Source: JBCCQL01 sp039414355
GTDB lineage: Bacteria > Planctomycetota > Planctomycetia > Pirellulales > Lacipirellulaceae
Assembly (NCBI GenBank): GCA_039414355.1
Contig: JBCDJN010000008.1
Coordinates: 1-64,000 of the forward strand
Length of the DNA: 64,000 nt
Reading direction: 5' to 3'
Positions 40,913 to 48,935 of the stretch are shown one piece after another (position 1 is the stretch's first letter; every line of letters starts with the position of its first letter). Both the position numbers and the translations under genes were made by a program. Below the pieces are notes generated by a model. It did no database searches. It saw nothing but the letters and a program-made list of their open reading frames with translations, and had not been told where the DNA came from.

Positions 40913-42319
40913 TTACGCGACCATGCCGGCGGCGGGTTCGTTCTTCATTCGCAGGCGGATCAGCCCGCGGACAACGTCTTCGTTGGGCGGCGGATCGCCG
41001 GCGTCGATCTCAATCTTCGCGCTGCCAAGCACCAGCACCGCGTCGCCGGGTTCAGCCAGGGCGAGCGCGAGGGCGACCGCCGAGAAGCGGTCCTCAACCC
41101 AACGCACGCCGCTAACCTGCTGCGAGCGACCGATAGCCTCCGGCGCCACGAGGACGGTGTCCTCGCCCGCGGCGCGAACAATTCTGCTGGCGAGCGCCGG
41201 GTTGCCGGGCAGGTCGACCACCACCAGCACGCGGCCCGCGGTTACGCCGCTCGTCGCCCGGAGGGCCGCGGCAACCGCTGCGGGCGATTGGGCCGCGTCC
41301 AGGTAGACGGAGTAGGGCTGGCCACAAACGACCGCCCGCATCATGTCGATCCGCCGGCCGGCAGACTCCAGTCCGCGGGCGATGTCAACCATCGACACCC
41401 CGCCGGCGGCAGCCGTGGCCGCCGCGGCCAAGCAATTCATCGCAAAGGCGTCGCCCACCACCGGCGCCTCGACGGCCACTGTCTCATCGCCGCAGCGAAG
41501 CAGCAGCGTCTGGCCGCCGTTGGTGCGTTCGAGCACGGCGCCGCACAAGTCGGCGCCCGGGTCTTGGCCATAGGTGAAGACGCGATGCGATTCGCCAATC
41601 GCCGTCGACGAACCATGCGGCGCCACGATGACACCATCCCCCGCCAGGCAGTTAATGGCTGCCTCCGCGTTGTTGGTCGAAGCGCTGTTGATCGAAGGCC
41701 CAACCAGGCAGAGCGTTTGGATTCGGCTGCCGGCCAGCTCAATGCCGCCGGCGCGAGACTCGATCAGCGCGTGCTGGCAACCGTTCGCCCCGCTCCGCGC
41801 GAGCCACGAGGCGACGGGCGCCGGCGTGAGTTGTTTGGTGGTAAGCGGCCGCACGTGCAGGCCATCGTCCAGCCGACCGTCGTCGGCCGACGCCACGTCC
41901 TGGCCCGCCTGCTGGCAGATCGAATGCAGCAGCCGCAGCGTCGTGCTCTTGCCGGCAACGCCTGCAACCGCCGTGACGGGCAGCGTGTGGCTGGGGCGCC
42001 CGACGAGCTCGTGGCAGATGGCGCCGAACGCGGCAAGCGGGTCGGCCACCGTGAATTGCGGGGCGCAGCACGGGAGCAGCGTGTCAGCCACCACGGCGGC
42101 AGCGCCGCGGGCGATCGCCTCGGCAGCGGCCTCAGCCTGCGAAACGGCATCGCCCGCTACAGCAATGAACGCGTCGCCAGGCCGGGCGTGGCGGGCCTGC
42201 GTGGTGCAGCCGGTCACCACCGCGTCGCTCGCGGCCGGCAACGTGGTTGCCAGCACCTGGGCAAGGCTTACGCCCTGGGCGGTCTGCTGATTCGCGCTGA
42301 GCACGCTTGTGGCCTCCAT
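40913..42319 (-). CDS. Mur-ligase-family protein resembling MurE, catalytic motifs eroded
   Basis: A 468-residue protein with the three-domain layout of MurE. The N-terminal domain has ARHARPGDAFIAVAGDA, the P-loop is VAGVAGKSTTLRLL in place of GTNGKTT, and the C-terminal domain has GDAFAMNCLAAAATAAAGG and ESAGRRIDMM. Several MurE hallmarks are missing: the ESSSH/DHLDYH region reads IESRAGGIELAGSR then GPSINSAS, DYAHTP reads DAAQSP, and the GGDRDxxKRP and DNPR motifs are not found. It probably does not add an amino acid to UDP-MurNAc-dipeptide. The ATG at 42317-42319 is chosen because the fold starts soon after. It lies upstream of the MurG-like gene. Confidence 0.78.
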   Translation of the reverse strand: MEATSVLSANQQTAQGVSLAQVLATTLPAASDAVVTGCTTQARHARPGDAFIAVAGDAVSQAEAAAEAIARGAAAVVADTLLPCCAPQFTVADPLAAFGAICHELVGRPSHTLPVTAVAGVAGKSTTLRLLHSICQQAGQDVASADDGRLDDGLHVRPLTTKQLTPAPVASWLARSGANGCQHALIESRAGGIELAGSRIQTLCLVGPSINSASTNNAEAAINCLAGDGVIVAPHGSSTAIGESHRVFTYGQDPGADLCGAVLERTNGGQTLLLRCGDETVAVEAPVVGDAFAMNCLAAAATAAAGGVSMVDIARGLESAGRRIDMMRAVVCGQPYSVYLDAAQSPAAVAAALRATSGVTAGRVLVVVDLPGNPALASRIVRAAGEDTVLVAPEAIGRSQQVSGVRWVEDRFSAVALALALAEPGDAVLVLGSAKIEIDAGDPPPNEDVVRGLIRLRMKNEPAAGMVA

Positions 42320-42524
42320 GCCGGCGTGACGTTTCAGGCCACCCATCGCCGGGCAGCCGGGCCGCGGCCCCTCCTGGGCTCGCTGCACCGCCGGGATACT
42401 CGGCGAATCCCCAGAACGCGTCAAGGCGGATGATCGGCGTCGCTGCGCCCCTCAAAGTACCCTGGCGACGCCGCAGGTAGTTGCCGTGGCGGCGGGGCGG
42501 GCATCGGCCTACGATCCGCGCGCT

Positions 42525-43364
42525 ATGGGAATCCCGATCGATCTCGACAACAACACGCTGGCCGAAAGCCCCCTCGCTTGGTTGCTCGGCAGCTGCGGAA
42601 GCGCCGCCGATCGCGAGCTGGAGCTGGCAATCCAAGCCGCCGGCTGGCTGGCGGAGCCGGTCGACGCCGACGAGGCGGTCGAACTGGCCGACCCCGAATT
42701 CCCGCCGGCAGCCGTTCTTCTCTGCCACGAGCGTCCCACCCAGCGCCACGGCAATCTGACGACGCAGCTACGCACGCTTTTGCCAGAGACGCCGATGCTG
42801 ATGGTGGGCGGTAGCTGGTCCGAAGGCACTCGGGCAAGGCCATCGACAACCGGCGGAATCGCCTGGCGGCCCTGGCACGAGGCAACCGGTTGGCTTGAGG
42901 GAATCACCCCCAGCGACGACGGCTCAATCGCGCCGGGCAACCGGCCGCTGGTGGTCACCGAAGCCGCGGACTTCGAATCCGCCGACACGGTCGCCGCAGC
43001 GCTGCACGCCGAGGGCTTTGCGACCGCTCTATCGACTCCCCCCTGCCCCGCCAACCTCACACGCGGGGCCGACGCCGCGGTTTGGGTCGGTGGGCAGCTC
43101 GATGGCCTCCGCGCAAACCGGCTGGCAACCTTCTGCCAACGCCACCGGCGATGCGCTATGGTGGTCGCGCTGCTCGATTTCCCGCGGCCGGACGAGGCGT
43201 GGCTCGCCCGCCAGCTCGGCGCCACGGCTGTGCTGGGCAAGCCCTGGTCACCGCGGGCGTTGGCCGGGATCCTCCGCCGTGCCACCGGCGAATCCCGCAG
43301 CCAACCACAACGCGGTGGCTTGCGAACCCACGACAACACGGAAAGGCCGGACGCCGCGGCCTAG
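42525..43364 (+). CDS. Hypothetical protein, two pseudo-receiver-like halves
   Basis: A 279-residue soluble protein starting MGIPIDLDNNTLAESPLAWL. Each half has alternating hydrophobic strands and helices. The second (residues ~145-260) resembles a receiver domain: RPLVVTEAADFESADTVAA, then MVVALLDFPRPDEAWLARQL, GATAVLGKPWSPRALAGIL, including the GKP-like lysine. The phospho-acceptor aspartate is not visible (AAVWVGGQ occupies that strand). Basis is fold resemblance only. It is convergent with the next gene, overlapping by 4 bp at the stop codons. Confidence 0.65.
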   Translation: MGIPIDLDNNTLAESPLAWLLGSCGSAADRELELAIQAAGWLAEPVDADEAVELADPEFPPAAVLLCHERPTQRHGNLTTQLRTLLPETPMLMVGGSWSEGTRARPSTTGGIAWRPWHEATGWLEGITPSDDGSIAPGNRPLVVTEAADFESADTVAAALHAEGFATALSTPPCPANLTRGADAAVWVGGQLDGLRANRLATFCQRHRRCAMVVALLDFPRPDEAWLARQLGATAVLGKPWSPRALAGILRRATGESRSQPQRGGLRTHDNTERPDAAA

Positions 43365-44113
43365 CCGTGGTCGGTGTACTCGCTCAGCAGCACCTCGCGT
43401 CGCCAACCAGGTTCGTGCACCGGCCAAGCGCGGACTCGCACCAGGAACTCCCCCTCGGGACCGGCGATGGTCGGTTCGCCCCGCTCGTGGCAGTGCCGCC
43501 ACGCCGCCCGCTCCGCATCGCCCCACGGCGGCGGTTCGCGTCTGAAGTTGCTCCGCCGCCAGCCGGTGGCGCCCTGGTCCATCACCGTGATCGCGGCCGG
43601 CGTGTCGACCACTTCCAGCAGCCGCCGGGCGATCAGTTCGTGGCTGGCGGTGTTGTAGAGGGCTTTGAGCGACAACAGATCCCAGTCCGCACAGTCGCCG
43701 TCCACGCCAAACCATCGGGCGGGCAGCAGCAGCCGCGACGCCAGCGCGTTTGCGATCCGTTCCCGCACGCCGCCCGCGGCTTGCTCGGCCGGCACTCCCA
43801 GCCGCCCGCAAACCCGCACGGCGGCCCACTCGCCAATCTCGTGAGCGACCGCCCACTGCCGGCGTTCGGGCCGCTGGTCGGGCGCCAACAGGATGACGCC
43901 GCGGCGGGGCTTGGGCTCGGCCACCGTCGTGGCGAACCGCGCGAGGCTGCCGCGCGCGGCGGTCGCGGCCGCGGTGGCCACCACAAGGCCAAGGCTGTCG
44001 GCAACGCGGAACGCGTCCACCGGCGGGCCGTCGATGCCGGCTTCCCAAATGAGTTCGTCGGCGACGCGCTGCGTCGCCGCATCAACGGCTTCGGCCGGCA
44101 GATCGGGGATCAT
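43361..44113 (-). CDS. ImmA/IrrE (DUF955)-like putative metallopeptidase
   Basis: A 250-residue protein. The family core is WAVAHEIGEWAAVRV followed by RIANALASRLLLPARWF, matching the ImmA/IrrE pattern of a zinc helix then the ANxFAaxLLmP segment. The zinc motif reads HEIGE where HExxH is usual, so the second histidine is replaced by glutamate, which could still bind metal or mark loss of activity. No helix-turn-helix domain or antitoxin neighbour is present. The ATG at 44111-44113 is the chosen start; it diverges from rimO. Confidence 0.7.
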   Translation of the reverse strand: MIPDLPAEAVDAATQRVADELIWEAGIDGPPVDAFRVADSLGLVVATAAATAARGSLARFATTVAEPKPRRGVILLAPDQRPERRQWAVAHEIGEWAAVRVCGRLGVPAEQAAGGVRERIANALASRLLLPARWFGVDGDCADWDLLSLKALYNTASHELIARRLLEVVDTPAAITVMDQGATGWRRSNFRREPPPWGDAERAAWRHCHERGEPTIAGPEGEFLVRVRAWPVHEPGWRREVLLSEYTDHG

Positions 44114-44352
44114 GGCACCAGTGGCGAGGGCTTGTGGCGACGGGCCAACGACCGCGGCAGGCTGCGCCGGCACGCGACCGAAAAAGTGTTCGCATGTATA
44201 CTACTCGCACGGTCGCGATCCGCAAGGCTCTTTCGGCCGGCGAAGTCGTCCGGCTGAGGAATCCACGCGATAGGGCGTTGCCAAGCCGGCGTCGGGCCCG
44301 GCACAATCAACGGATTCGAGAGCAGATCATCACTCCCGTTGGGCGAAGCACG

Positions 44353-45759
44353 TTGGCGACCACGTTTTCTGAGAACCTCGAACAAGCCCGCGAGACCAAG
44401 GGCCGCTACACGTTCGTCAGCCTGGGCTGCCCCAAGAACCTGGTCGACAGCGAACGGATGCTCGGCCTGCTGCAGCTTGACGGCTACGAGTTGGTGCCCG
44501 ACGCCGGCGACGCCTACTTTGCGATCGTCAACACCTGCGGCTTCATCGAGGCAGCCCGCGAGGAGTCGTTCGCCGCCATCGACGAGATGCTCGCCCTCAA
44601 GCAGGCGGGCGACCTGAAGGGCGTCATCGTCTCCGGCTGTTTGGCGGAGCGGCAGCAATCGGCGTTGCTGGAAGAGCGGCCTGGCATCGATCACTTGGTG
44701 GGCGTCTTTGGGCGTGACGAAGTGACGCGCGTCGCCGACCGGCTCCTCGGCGGCCTGCAGGAGCAGCGGCTGGTCTTCAACCCGGCCCCGGCCAAGCCGC
44801 TGGACGATACGGACCGCCTGCGGATCACGCCCGGCCACTTCGCCTACCTCAAGATCTCCGAGGGCTGCGACCGGCTCTGCACCTTCTGCGCCATCCCCAA
44901 GATGCGGGGCAAGCACGCCACCAAGCCGATCGAAGAGGTGATCGCCGAGGCGAAGCAGCTGGCCCAGGACGGTGTCCGCGAACTCGTGGTCGTGGCGCAA
45001 GACACCACTTACTACGGCATGGATCTGTACGGCGAGACGCGCCTGGTTGAGCTGCTGCGGGAGCTGGACAAGGTGGATGGCTTGGAGTGGATCCGGCTCA
45101 TGTACCTCTACCCGATGTACTTCTCGGACGAGTTGATCGACACCATCGGCGCCTCGCAAAGGATCGTCAACTACCTCGACATGCCGCTGCAGCACATCAA
45201 CGACCGCATGCTCAAGCGGATGCAGCGGCGTGTTCCGCGGGCGGCGACGGTAGAGCTGCTCGGCAAGCTGCGTGAGCGGCTGCCGGGCGTGACGATGCGG
45301 ACGACGCTCATCACCGGCTTCCCCGGCGAGACCGACGAGCAGTTCGCCGAGCTGGCGGAGTTTGTTGCCGGGCAGAGGTTTGAACGCCTCGGCGTGTTCA
45401 CCTATTCCCTGGAGCCTGACACGCCCGCCGCCCGCTTGCCGGGTCATCTGCCTGAGGACGTGAAGGAGCAACGCCGCGGCGAGCTGATGGCCATACAGCA
45501 GCAAGTGGCCTTTGAATGGGGCGACGCGAAGATCGGCCAGCGGCTCGACGTGCTGATCGACGCCCACGACGCCGAACAGCCGGGCGTGGCGATCGGCAGA
45601 TCGGTGAGCGACGCGCCGGATGTTGACTGCCAGGTCTTTGTCTCCGGCGGCGCGGGCGCCGCGAAGGAGTTCGCACCGGTCGGCAAGTTCGTGCCGTGCG
45701 AGGTGGTGGCCCGCAGCGGCTACGACCTGGTGGCCGCGCCCGTCGGCTCGCCTCGCTGA
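44353..45759 (+). CDS. rimO: Ribosomal protein uS12 (S12) methylthiotransferase
   Basis: Radical-SAM enzyme that adds a methylthio group to an aspartate of ribosomal protein S12; about 468 residues. The N-terminal UPF0004 domain has YTFVSLGCPKNLVDSERM, IVNTCGFIEAA and GVIVSGCLAER, giving the three cysteines of the auxiliary 4Fe-4S cluster. The radical-SAM CxxxCxxC is EGCDRLCTFCAIP. A C-terminal TRAM domain follows. SLGCPKNLVDSE and the S12-type motifs distinguish RimO from MiaB. The start is unclear: no ATG precedes the domain closely, and the TTG at 44353 gives a normal length. Followed 3 bp later by pgsA. Confidence 0.93.
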   Translation: MATTFSENLEQARETKGRYTFVSLGCPKNLVDSERMLGLLQLDGYELVPDAGDAYFAIVNTCGFIEAAREESFAAIDEMLALKQAGDLKGVIVSGCLAERQQSALLEERPGIDHLVGVFGRDEVTRVADRLLGGLQEQRLVFNPAPAKPLDDTDRLRITPGHFAYLKISEGCDRLCTFCAIPKMRGKHATKPIEEVIAEAKQLAQDGVRELVVVAQDTTYYGMDLYGETRLVELLRELDKVDGLEWIRLMYLYPMYFSDELIDTIGASQRIVNYLDMPLQHINDRMLKRMQRRVPRAATVELLGKLRERLPGVTMRTTLITGFPGETDEQFAELAEFVAGQRFERLGVFTYSLEPDTPAARLPGHLPEDVKEQRRGELMAIQQQVAFEWGDAKIGQRLDVLIDAHDAEQPGVAIGRSVSDAPDVDCQVFVSGGAGAAKEFAPVGKFVPCEVVARSGYDLVAAPVGSPR

Positions 45760-45762
45760 AAT

Positions 45763-46401
45763 ATGAACGCCGCCACGCCCCAGACCGAATCGGCGCCAAG
45801 CCTCCCCGCCAGCCACGCGGCCGCGGTCGTTTGGAACGTGCCGAACGTGCTCTCGGCGGCTCGGCTGGTGCTGGCGGCCGTGTTCTTCGTCGCGATGTCG
45901 CTGCGGTGGCATTGGGCGGCCGTCGGCTTGTTCGCGGTGGCGTCGGTAACCGACTGGCTCGATGGCTTCTGGGCGCGGCGGTTCCAACAGATCACGGCGC
46001 TCGGCCGGGTGCTCGATCCGCTGGCGGACAAGGTGCTGGTCTGCGGCGCGTTCACCTACCTGGCGGCGACGCCCGATTCGTGTGTCGACGCGTGGGTGGC
46101 GGTCGTCGTCATCACCCGCGAGTTGCTGGTCACCACGCTGCGGGCGCGGGTGGAACAGTCCGGCACGGCCTTCGTCACCAGCTTCGCGGGCAAGGCGAAG
46201 ATGACGCTGCAGTGCCTCGCAATCCTCGCCTCGCTGCTGGTCCTGGCGGCCGGCGGTTCGACCGGTGACGCGCTCGGCCGGGCGACCACGGCCCTGGTCT
46301 GGGCGGCGGCGGCGGCCACCGTCTACTCGGCAGCCGAGTACGTGCGGGCGGCGACTGCACACCCGCGAAGCGATGATCCTTGCGGCGGAGGCGAACCGTG
46401 A
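45763..46401 (+). CDS. pgsA: CDP-alcohol phosphatidyltransferase (phosphatidylglycerophosphate synthase)
   Basis: A 212-residue inner-membrane enzyme that makes phosphatidylglycerophosphate from CDP-diacylglycerol and glycerol-3-phosphate. The family motif DG-x2-AR-x8-G-x3-D-x3-D is DGFWARRFQQITALGRVLD followed by PLADK. Several hydrophobic helices follow (SWNVPNVLSAARLVLA is the usual start region, here VWNVPNVLSAARLVLA). The 3' end overlaps the CPBP gene by 4 bp (GTGA). Confidence 0.9.
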   Translation: MNAATPQTESAPSLPASHAAAVVWNVPNVLSAARLVLAAVFFVAMSLRWHWAAVGLFAVASVTDWLDGFWARRFQQITALGRVLDPLADKVLVCGAFTYLAATPDSCVDAWVAVVVITRELLVTTLRARVEQSGTAFVTSFAGKAKMTLQCLAILASLLVLAAGGSTGDALGRATTALVWAAAAATVYSAAEYVRAATAHPRSDDPCGGGEP

Positions 46402-47387
46402 CCAGCGATCAGATTCCGGCGTTCGTCGCCATCGGTGTCTTGGCGGCGGCAAGCCTGGTGCTTTGGGCGGTGGTCACCCCCCGCCTGCTGCGCGACGCGT
46501 TGCTGCCTTACGAGCCCCGCTGGCGCGTGCCGTGGGGGGCGGCGGCCGGGCTGAGCGTGCTGTTCTTCGTCGCCCTGTCGATCGCGGCGGCGGCGGCCGT
46601 CACGTCCGTCACCGCCGATACCCCGGTGGAGACAGCAACACCGCAGCAGTTCCTTGAGCGCAGCGGCCAAGCGGTTCTGATTCACTTCGTGTTCATCGGG
46701 ATCATGGCGGCCATGATCCACGCCACCGTCGGCGGCGGGCTGCGCGACTTCGGCCTGCCAACAAGCGGCACGCGATTGGCGGGCGACATCCGCCTCGGCC
46801 TCGGCGTATTCCTGGCGGCCTACGCGCCCTGCACGGTGCTAAACCTTGGCCTGTCGACGCTGACCGGCAACGAGGAGATCCACCCCACCCTGGAGCAGCT
46901 GCTCGCGACGCCCGACTGGCGGACGCTGCTGGGCGCCTGGCTGATGGCGGGCCTGGTGGCGCCGTTCTTCGAGGAGTTCCTCCATCGGCTGCTGCTTCAG
47001 GGCTGGCTGGAGAAGCTCGAAGACCACGCCCTGGGCTGGCGGATCACCCGACGACCGCGGTGCGTTGGGGTCGAGAATGCCGACGCGGACGAAGACGAGG
47101 AGTCCAACGAACCCTCTGACGACGATGCCCCAATGCCGACCCGCGGCGAGCTGGTCTCCTTCGGCGGCCTCGGGCACGGATGGGCGCCGATCTTTATCAG
47201 CTCCCTGGTCTTCGCCTTCGCCCACACCAACCAGGGGCCGGTGCAACTACCTCTGTTTCTGCTGGCCATCATGCTTGGCTGGGTCTATCACCGAACCCAT
47301 CGCATCGTGCCGTGTGTCGTAGCGCACATGGCGTTTAACACGGCGAGCCTGCTGCTGTTTGTGCTTTCGGAGTGGGTGGGGCGATAG
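46398..47387 (+). CDS. CPBP-family intramembrane metal/glutamic protease
   Basis: A 329-residue polytopic membrane protein of the CAAX-protease/bacteriocin-processing (CPBP, Rce1-like) family. Motif 1 is FFEEFLHRLLLQGWL (EExxxR), motif 2 is FAFAHTNQG, and motif 3 is VVAHMAFNTASLLL. A charged acidic loop (DADEDEESNEPSDDDAP) is inserted between motifs 1 and 2, which is unusual. The GTG at 46398 overlaps the pgsA stop. The cleaved substrate is unknown. Confidence 0.88.
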   Translation: MTSDQIPAFVAIGVLAAASLVLWAVVTPRLLRDALLPYEPRWRVPWGAAAGLSVLFFVALSIAAAAAVTSVTADTPVETATPQQFLERSGQAVLIHFVFIGIMAAMIHATVGGGLRDFGLPTSGTRLAGDIRLGLGVFLAAYAPCTVLNLGLSTLTGNEEIHPTLEQLLATPDWRTLLGAWLMAGLVAPFFEEFLHRLLLQGWLEKLEDHALGWRITRRPRCVGVENADADEDEESNEPSDDDAPMPTRGELVSFGGLGHGWAPIFISSLVFAFAHTNQGPVQLPLFLLAIMLGWVYHRTHRIVPCVVAHMAFNTASLLLFVLSEWVGR

Positions 47388-47457
47388 GCGGTTCTTCGCC
47401 CGCAAGCTGCATCCACGGCCGATCTTGCCGCGAAAACCCTAGCCGTCTAACTTTATT

Positions 47458-47471
47458 GTTAGCGTGCTAAC
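47458..47471. promoter_or_regulatory. Palindromic operator-like site upstream of the RND efflux genes
   Basis: GTTAGC, two bases, GCTAAC: a perfect 14-bp palindrome in a short AT-rich stretch between the CPBP gene and the efflux adaptor gene, about 95 bp before the adaptor start. Such sites are typical of TetR- or LacI-type repressors of efflux pumps. No regulator gene is adjacent. Confidence 0.45.
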
Positions 47472-47563
47472 GACAGCGAATCAGCCGCCGCCTTCCCGGG
47501 CAGAGTTTTTTGACACAGCGTCGTCCTACGCAAGCGGTCCCCACCCCGGCCTCGGAGCCTAAC

Positions 47564-48862
47564 GTGAAACAAATCGCCCAGCAGGTCCTGCGGTACGCCG
47601 GCCTGACGGCCCTCACCGTGGTGGCGTGCGGCGTCATGTACTGGGTCAGCAGCCGGGACGTTTCGGTCGCCACGCGTGGAAAAGCCGGCACGGCGCCACC
47701 GCCCGCGGCGGCTGCCCCCAAGGCCCGCGTGGCGGCAATGGACGTCCGCCCCGAGCTGGCGGAGCTCACGGTCAAGTACACCGGCAAGGTGCAGCCGTGG
47801 GAGTCCTACTCGCTCGGCTTCGAGATCGGCGGCCGCGTGCAGCAGCTCGGCGTCGATTCGGCCGGCAAGCCGCTCGACATGGGGGCGAAGGTCACCACCG
47901 GCCAGGTGCTCGCCCGGTTGGATGACCGAATCTTGCGGGCTCGCAAGTCCGAGGCGGTCGCCCAGCTCGAACAAGCCGCGTCCGACCTGTCCCGCGCCCG
48001 CAACCTCCGCCAACGCGGCGGCAAGCAGGCGATCACCGACGCGGAGTACCAGGAGTTCCTCACGGCGTTCGCGCTCGCCAAGGCCCAGCAGGAGGTGGCC
48101 ACCAAGAGCCTGGAAGACGCCACCATCGTTTCGCCGGTAGACGGGGCGATCGCCCACCGTTGGATCGAAGCGGGCGAGTCGGTTAATCCGCACGCGGTGG
48201 TCTTCGAGGTTGTCGAAAACCAGGACGTGCTGCTCGTGGTTGATGTGCCCGAGTCCCGCGTCCGCGAGCTTGAGCTCCGCATGCGAGCGGTCCGTGAAGC
48301 CCGCGCCCGGGGCGACAGCGACCCGGAGTCGACCGCGTTCCGCGCCCGCGTCCAGATGGAAGGCCGCGACGTGTTCGGCAAACGCTGGCCGCGGATCGAT
48401 GCCGAGGTGTACCGCATCGCCCAACTGGCGGATGAGCGGACCGGGCTGTTCGAGGTTGAGGTGCGGATCCCCAACGGCGAGGGGCTGCTCAGGCCCGGCA
48501 TGGTCGCCTCGGCCGAGATCGTGACCGACCGGTTGCTCGCCTACAAGATCCCCGAGAATGCCATCATCTTCCGCGGCCGCGACGCGTTCCTGTACCACCT
48601 CAAGCCGCAGCCGTCGACCGTCAAGGCGATGTTCTGGGAGGTAGGTCAGACCGAACTCCAGAAGGCGGAACGGATCGATCTGCAGCAATGGGTCGACCAA
48701 GGCGACGTGGTCCTGGCGCCGGCCGCTTCCATCGACTTGGGCCCGTTGGTCGTCCGCGGCCAGCAGCGGCTCACCGACGGCCAGCTCGTCCGCGTCACCA
48801 ACCCAAGCCAAACCAGCGGCGAGATGACCGCCCAACGGACGTCCGGCGGCGGCGTGAACTAG
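47564..48862 (+). CDS. RND efflux periplasmic adaptor
   Basis: A 432-residue membrane-fusion protein with an N-terminal membrane anchor (YAGLTALTVVACGVMYWV). Barrel-sandwich segments ESYSLGFEIGGRVQQLGVDS and DATIVSPVDGAIAHRWIEAG surround a coiled hairpin, followed by a beta-barrel domain (AFRARVQMEGRD, then IDAEVYRIAQLADERTGLF). It links the RND pump encoded next to an outer-membrane channel; no TolC-like gene is in the window. The start is probably GTG at 47564; an in-frame TTG at 47510 is the alternative. A heptamer-like array occupies the gap to the pump gene. Confidence 0.9.
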   Translation: MKQIAQQVLRYAGLTALTVVACGVMYWVSSRDVSVATRGKAGTAPPPAAAAPKARVAAMDVRPELAELTVKYTGKVQPWESYSLGFEIGGRVQQLGVDSAGKPLDMGAKVTTGQVLARLDDRILRARKSEAVAQLEQAASDLSRARNLRQRGGKQAITDAEYQEFLTAFALAKAQQEVATKSLEDATIVSPVDGAIAHRWIEAGESVNPHAVVFEVVENQDVLLVVDVPESRVRELELRMRAVREARARGDSDPESTAFRARVQMEGRDVFGKRWPRIDAEVYRIAQLADERTGLFEVEVRIPNGEGLLRPGMVASAEIVTDRLLAYKIPENAIIFRGRDAFLYHLKPQPSTVKAMFWEVGQTELQKAERIDLQQWVDQGDVVLAPAASIDLGPLVVRGQQRLTDGQLVRVTNPSQTSGEMTAQRTSGGGVN

Positions 48863-48901
48863 TCGACGGTTTCGACTCGTCGCTCCGGGCGGCTCTGCGT
48901 T

Positions 48902-48933
48902 CCCGACTCCAGTCTCCTGACTCTGGGACTCCA
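48902..48933 (+). repeat. Degenerate heptamer array between adaptor and RND pump genes
   Basis: CCCGACT, CCAGTCT and CCTGACT are consecutive heptamers, followed by an 8-base CTGGGACT unit. On the minus strand they read as GAGTCAG-like units. The array ends 2 bp before the GTG of the pump gene, the same placement as the better-preserved arrays. Confidence 0.55.
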
Positions 48934-48935
48934 CC

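Noticed and set aside
44194..44202. TATACT upstream of rimO as a -10 element, or ATG at 44194 as the rimO start
   Set aside because: No suitable -35 is present, and the extra N-terminal sequence has no similarity to RimO. Left unassigned.
44110..46452. Reverse open frame of 780 codons opposite rimO and pgsA
   Set aside because: It mirrors rimO and pgsA codons and shows no recognisable protein.
47510..47563. TTG start and TTGACA-like word for the efflux adaptor at 47510
   Set aside because: The GTG at 47564 gives a normal membrane-anchored start, and no -10 follows the TTGACA at the right distance.
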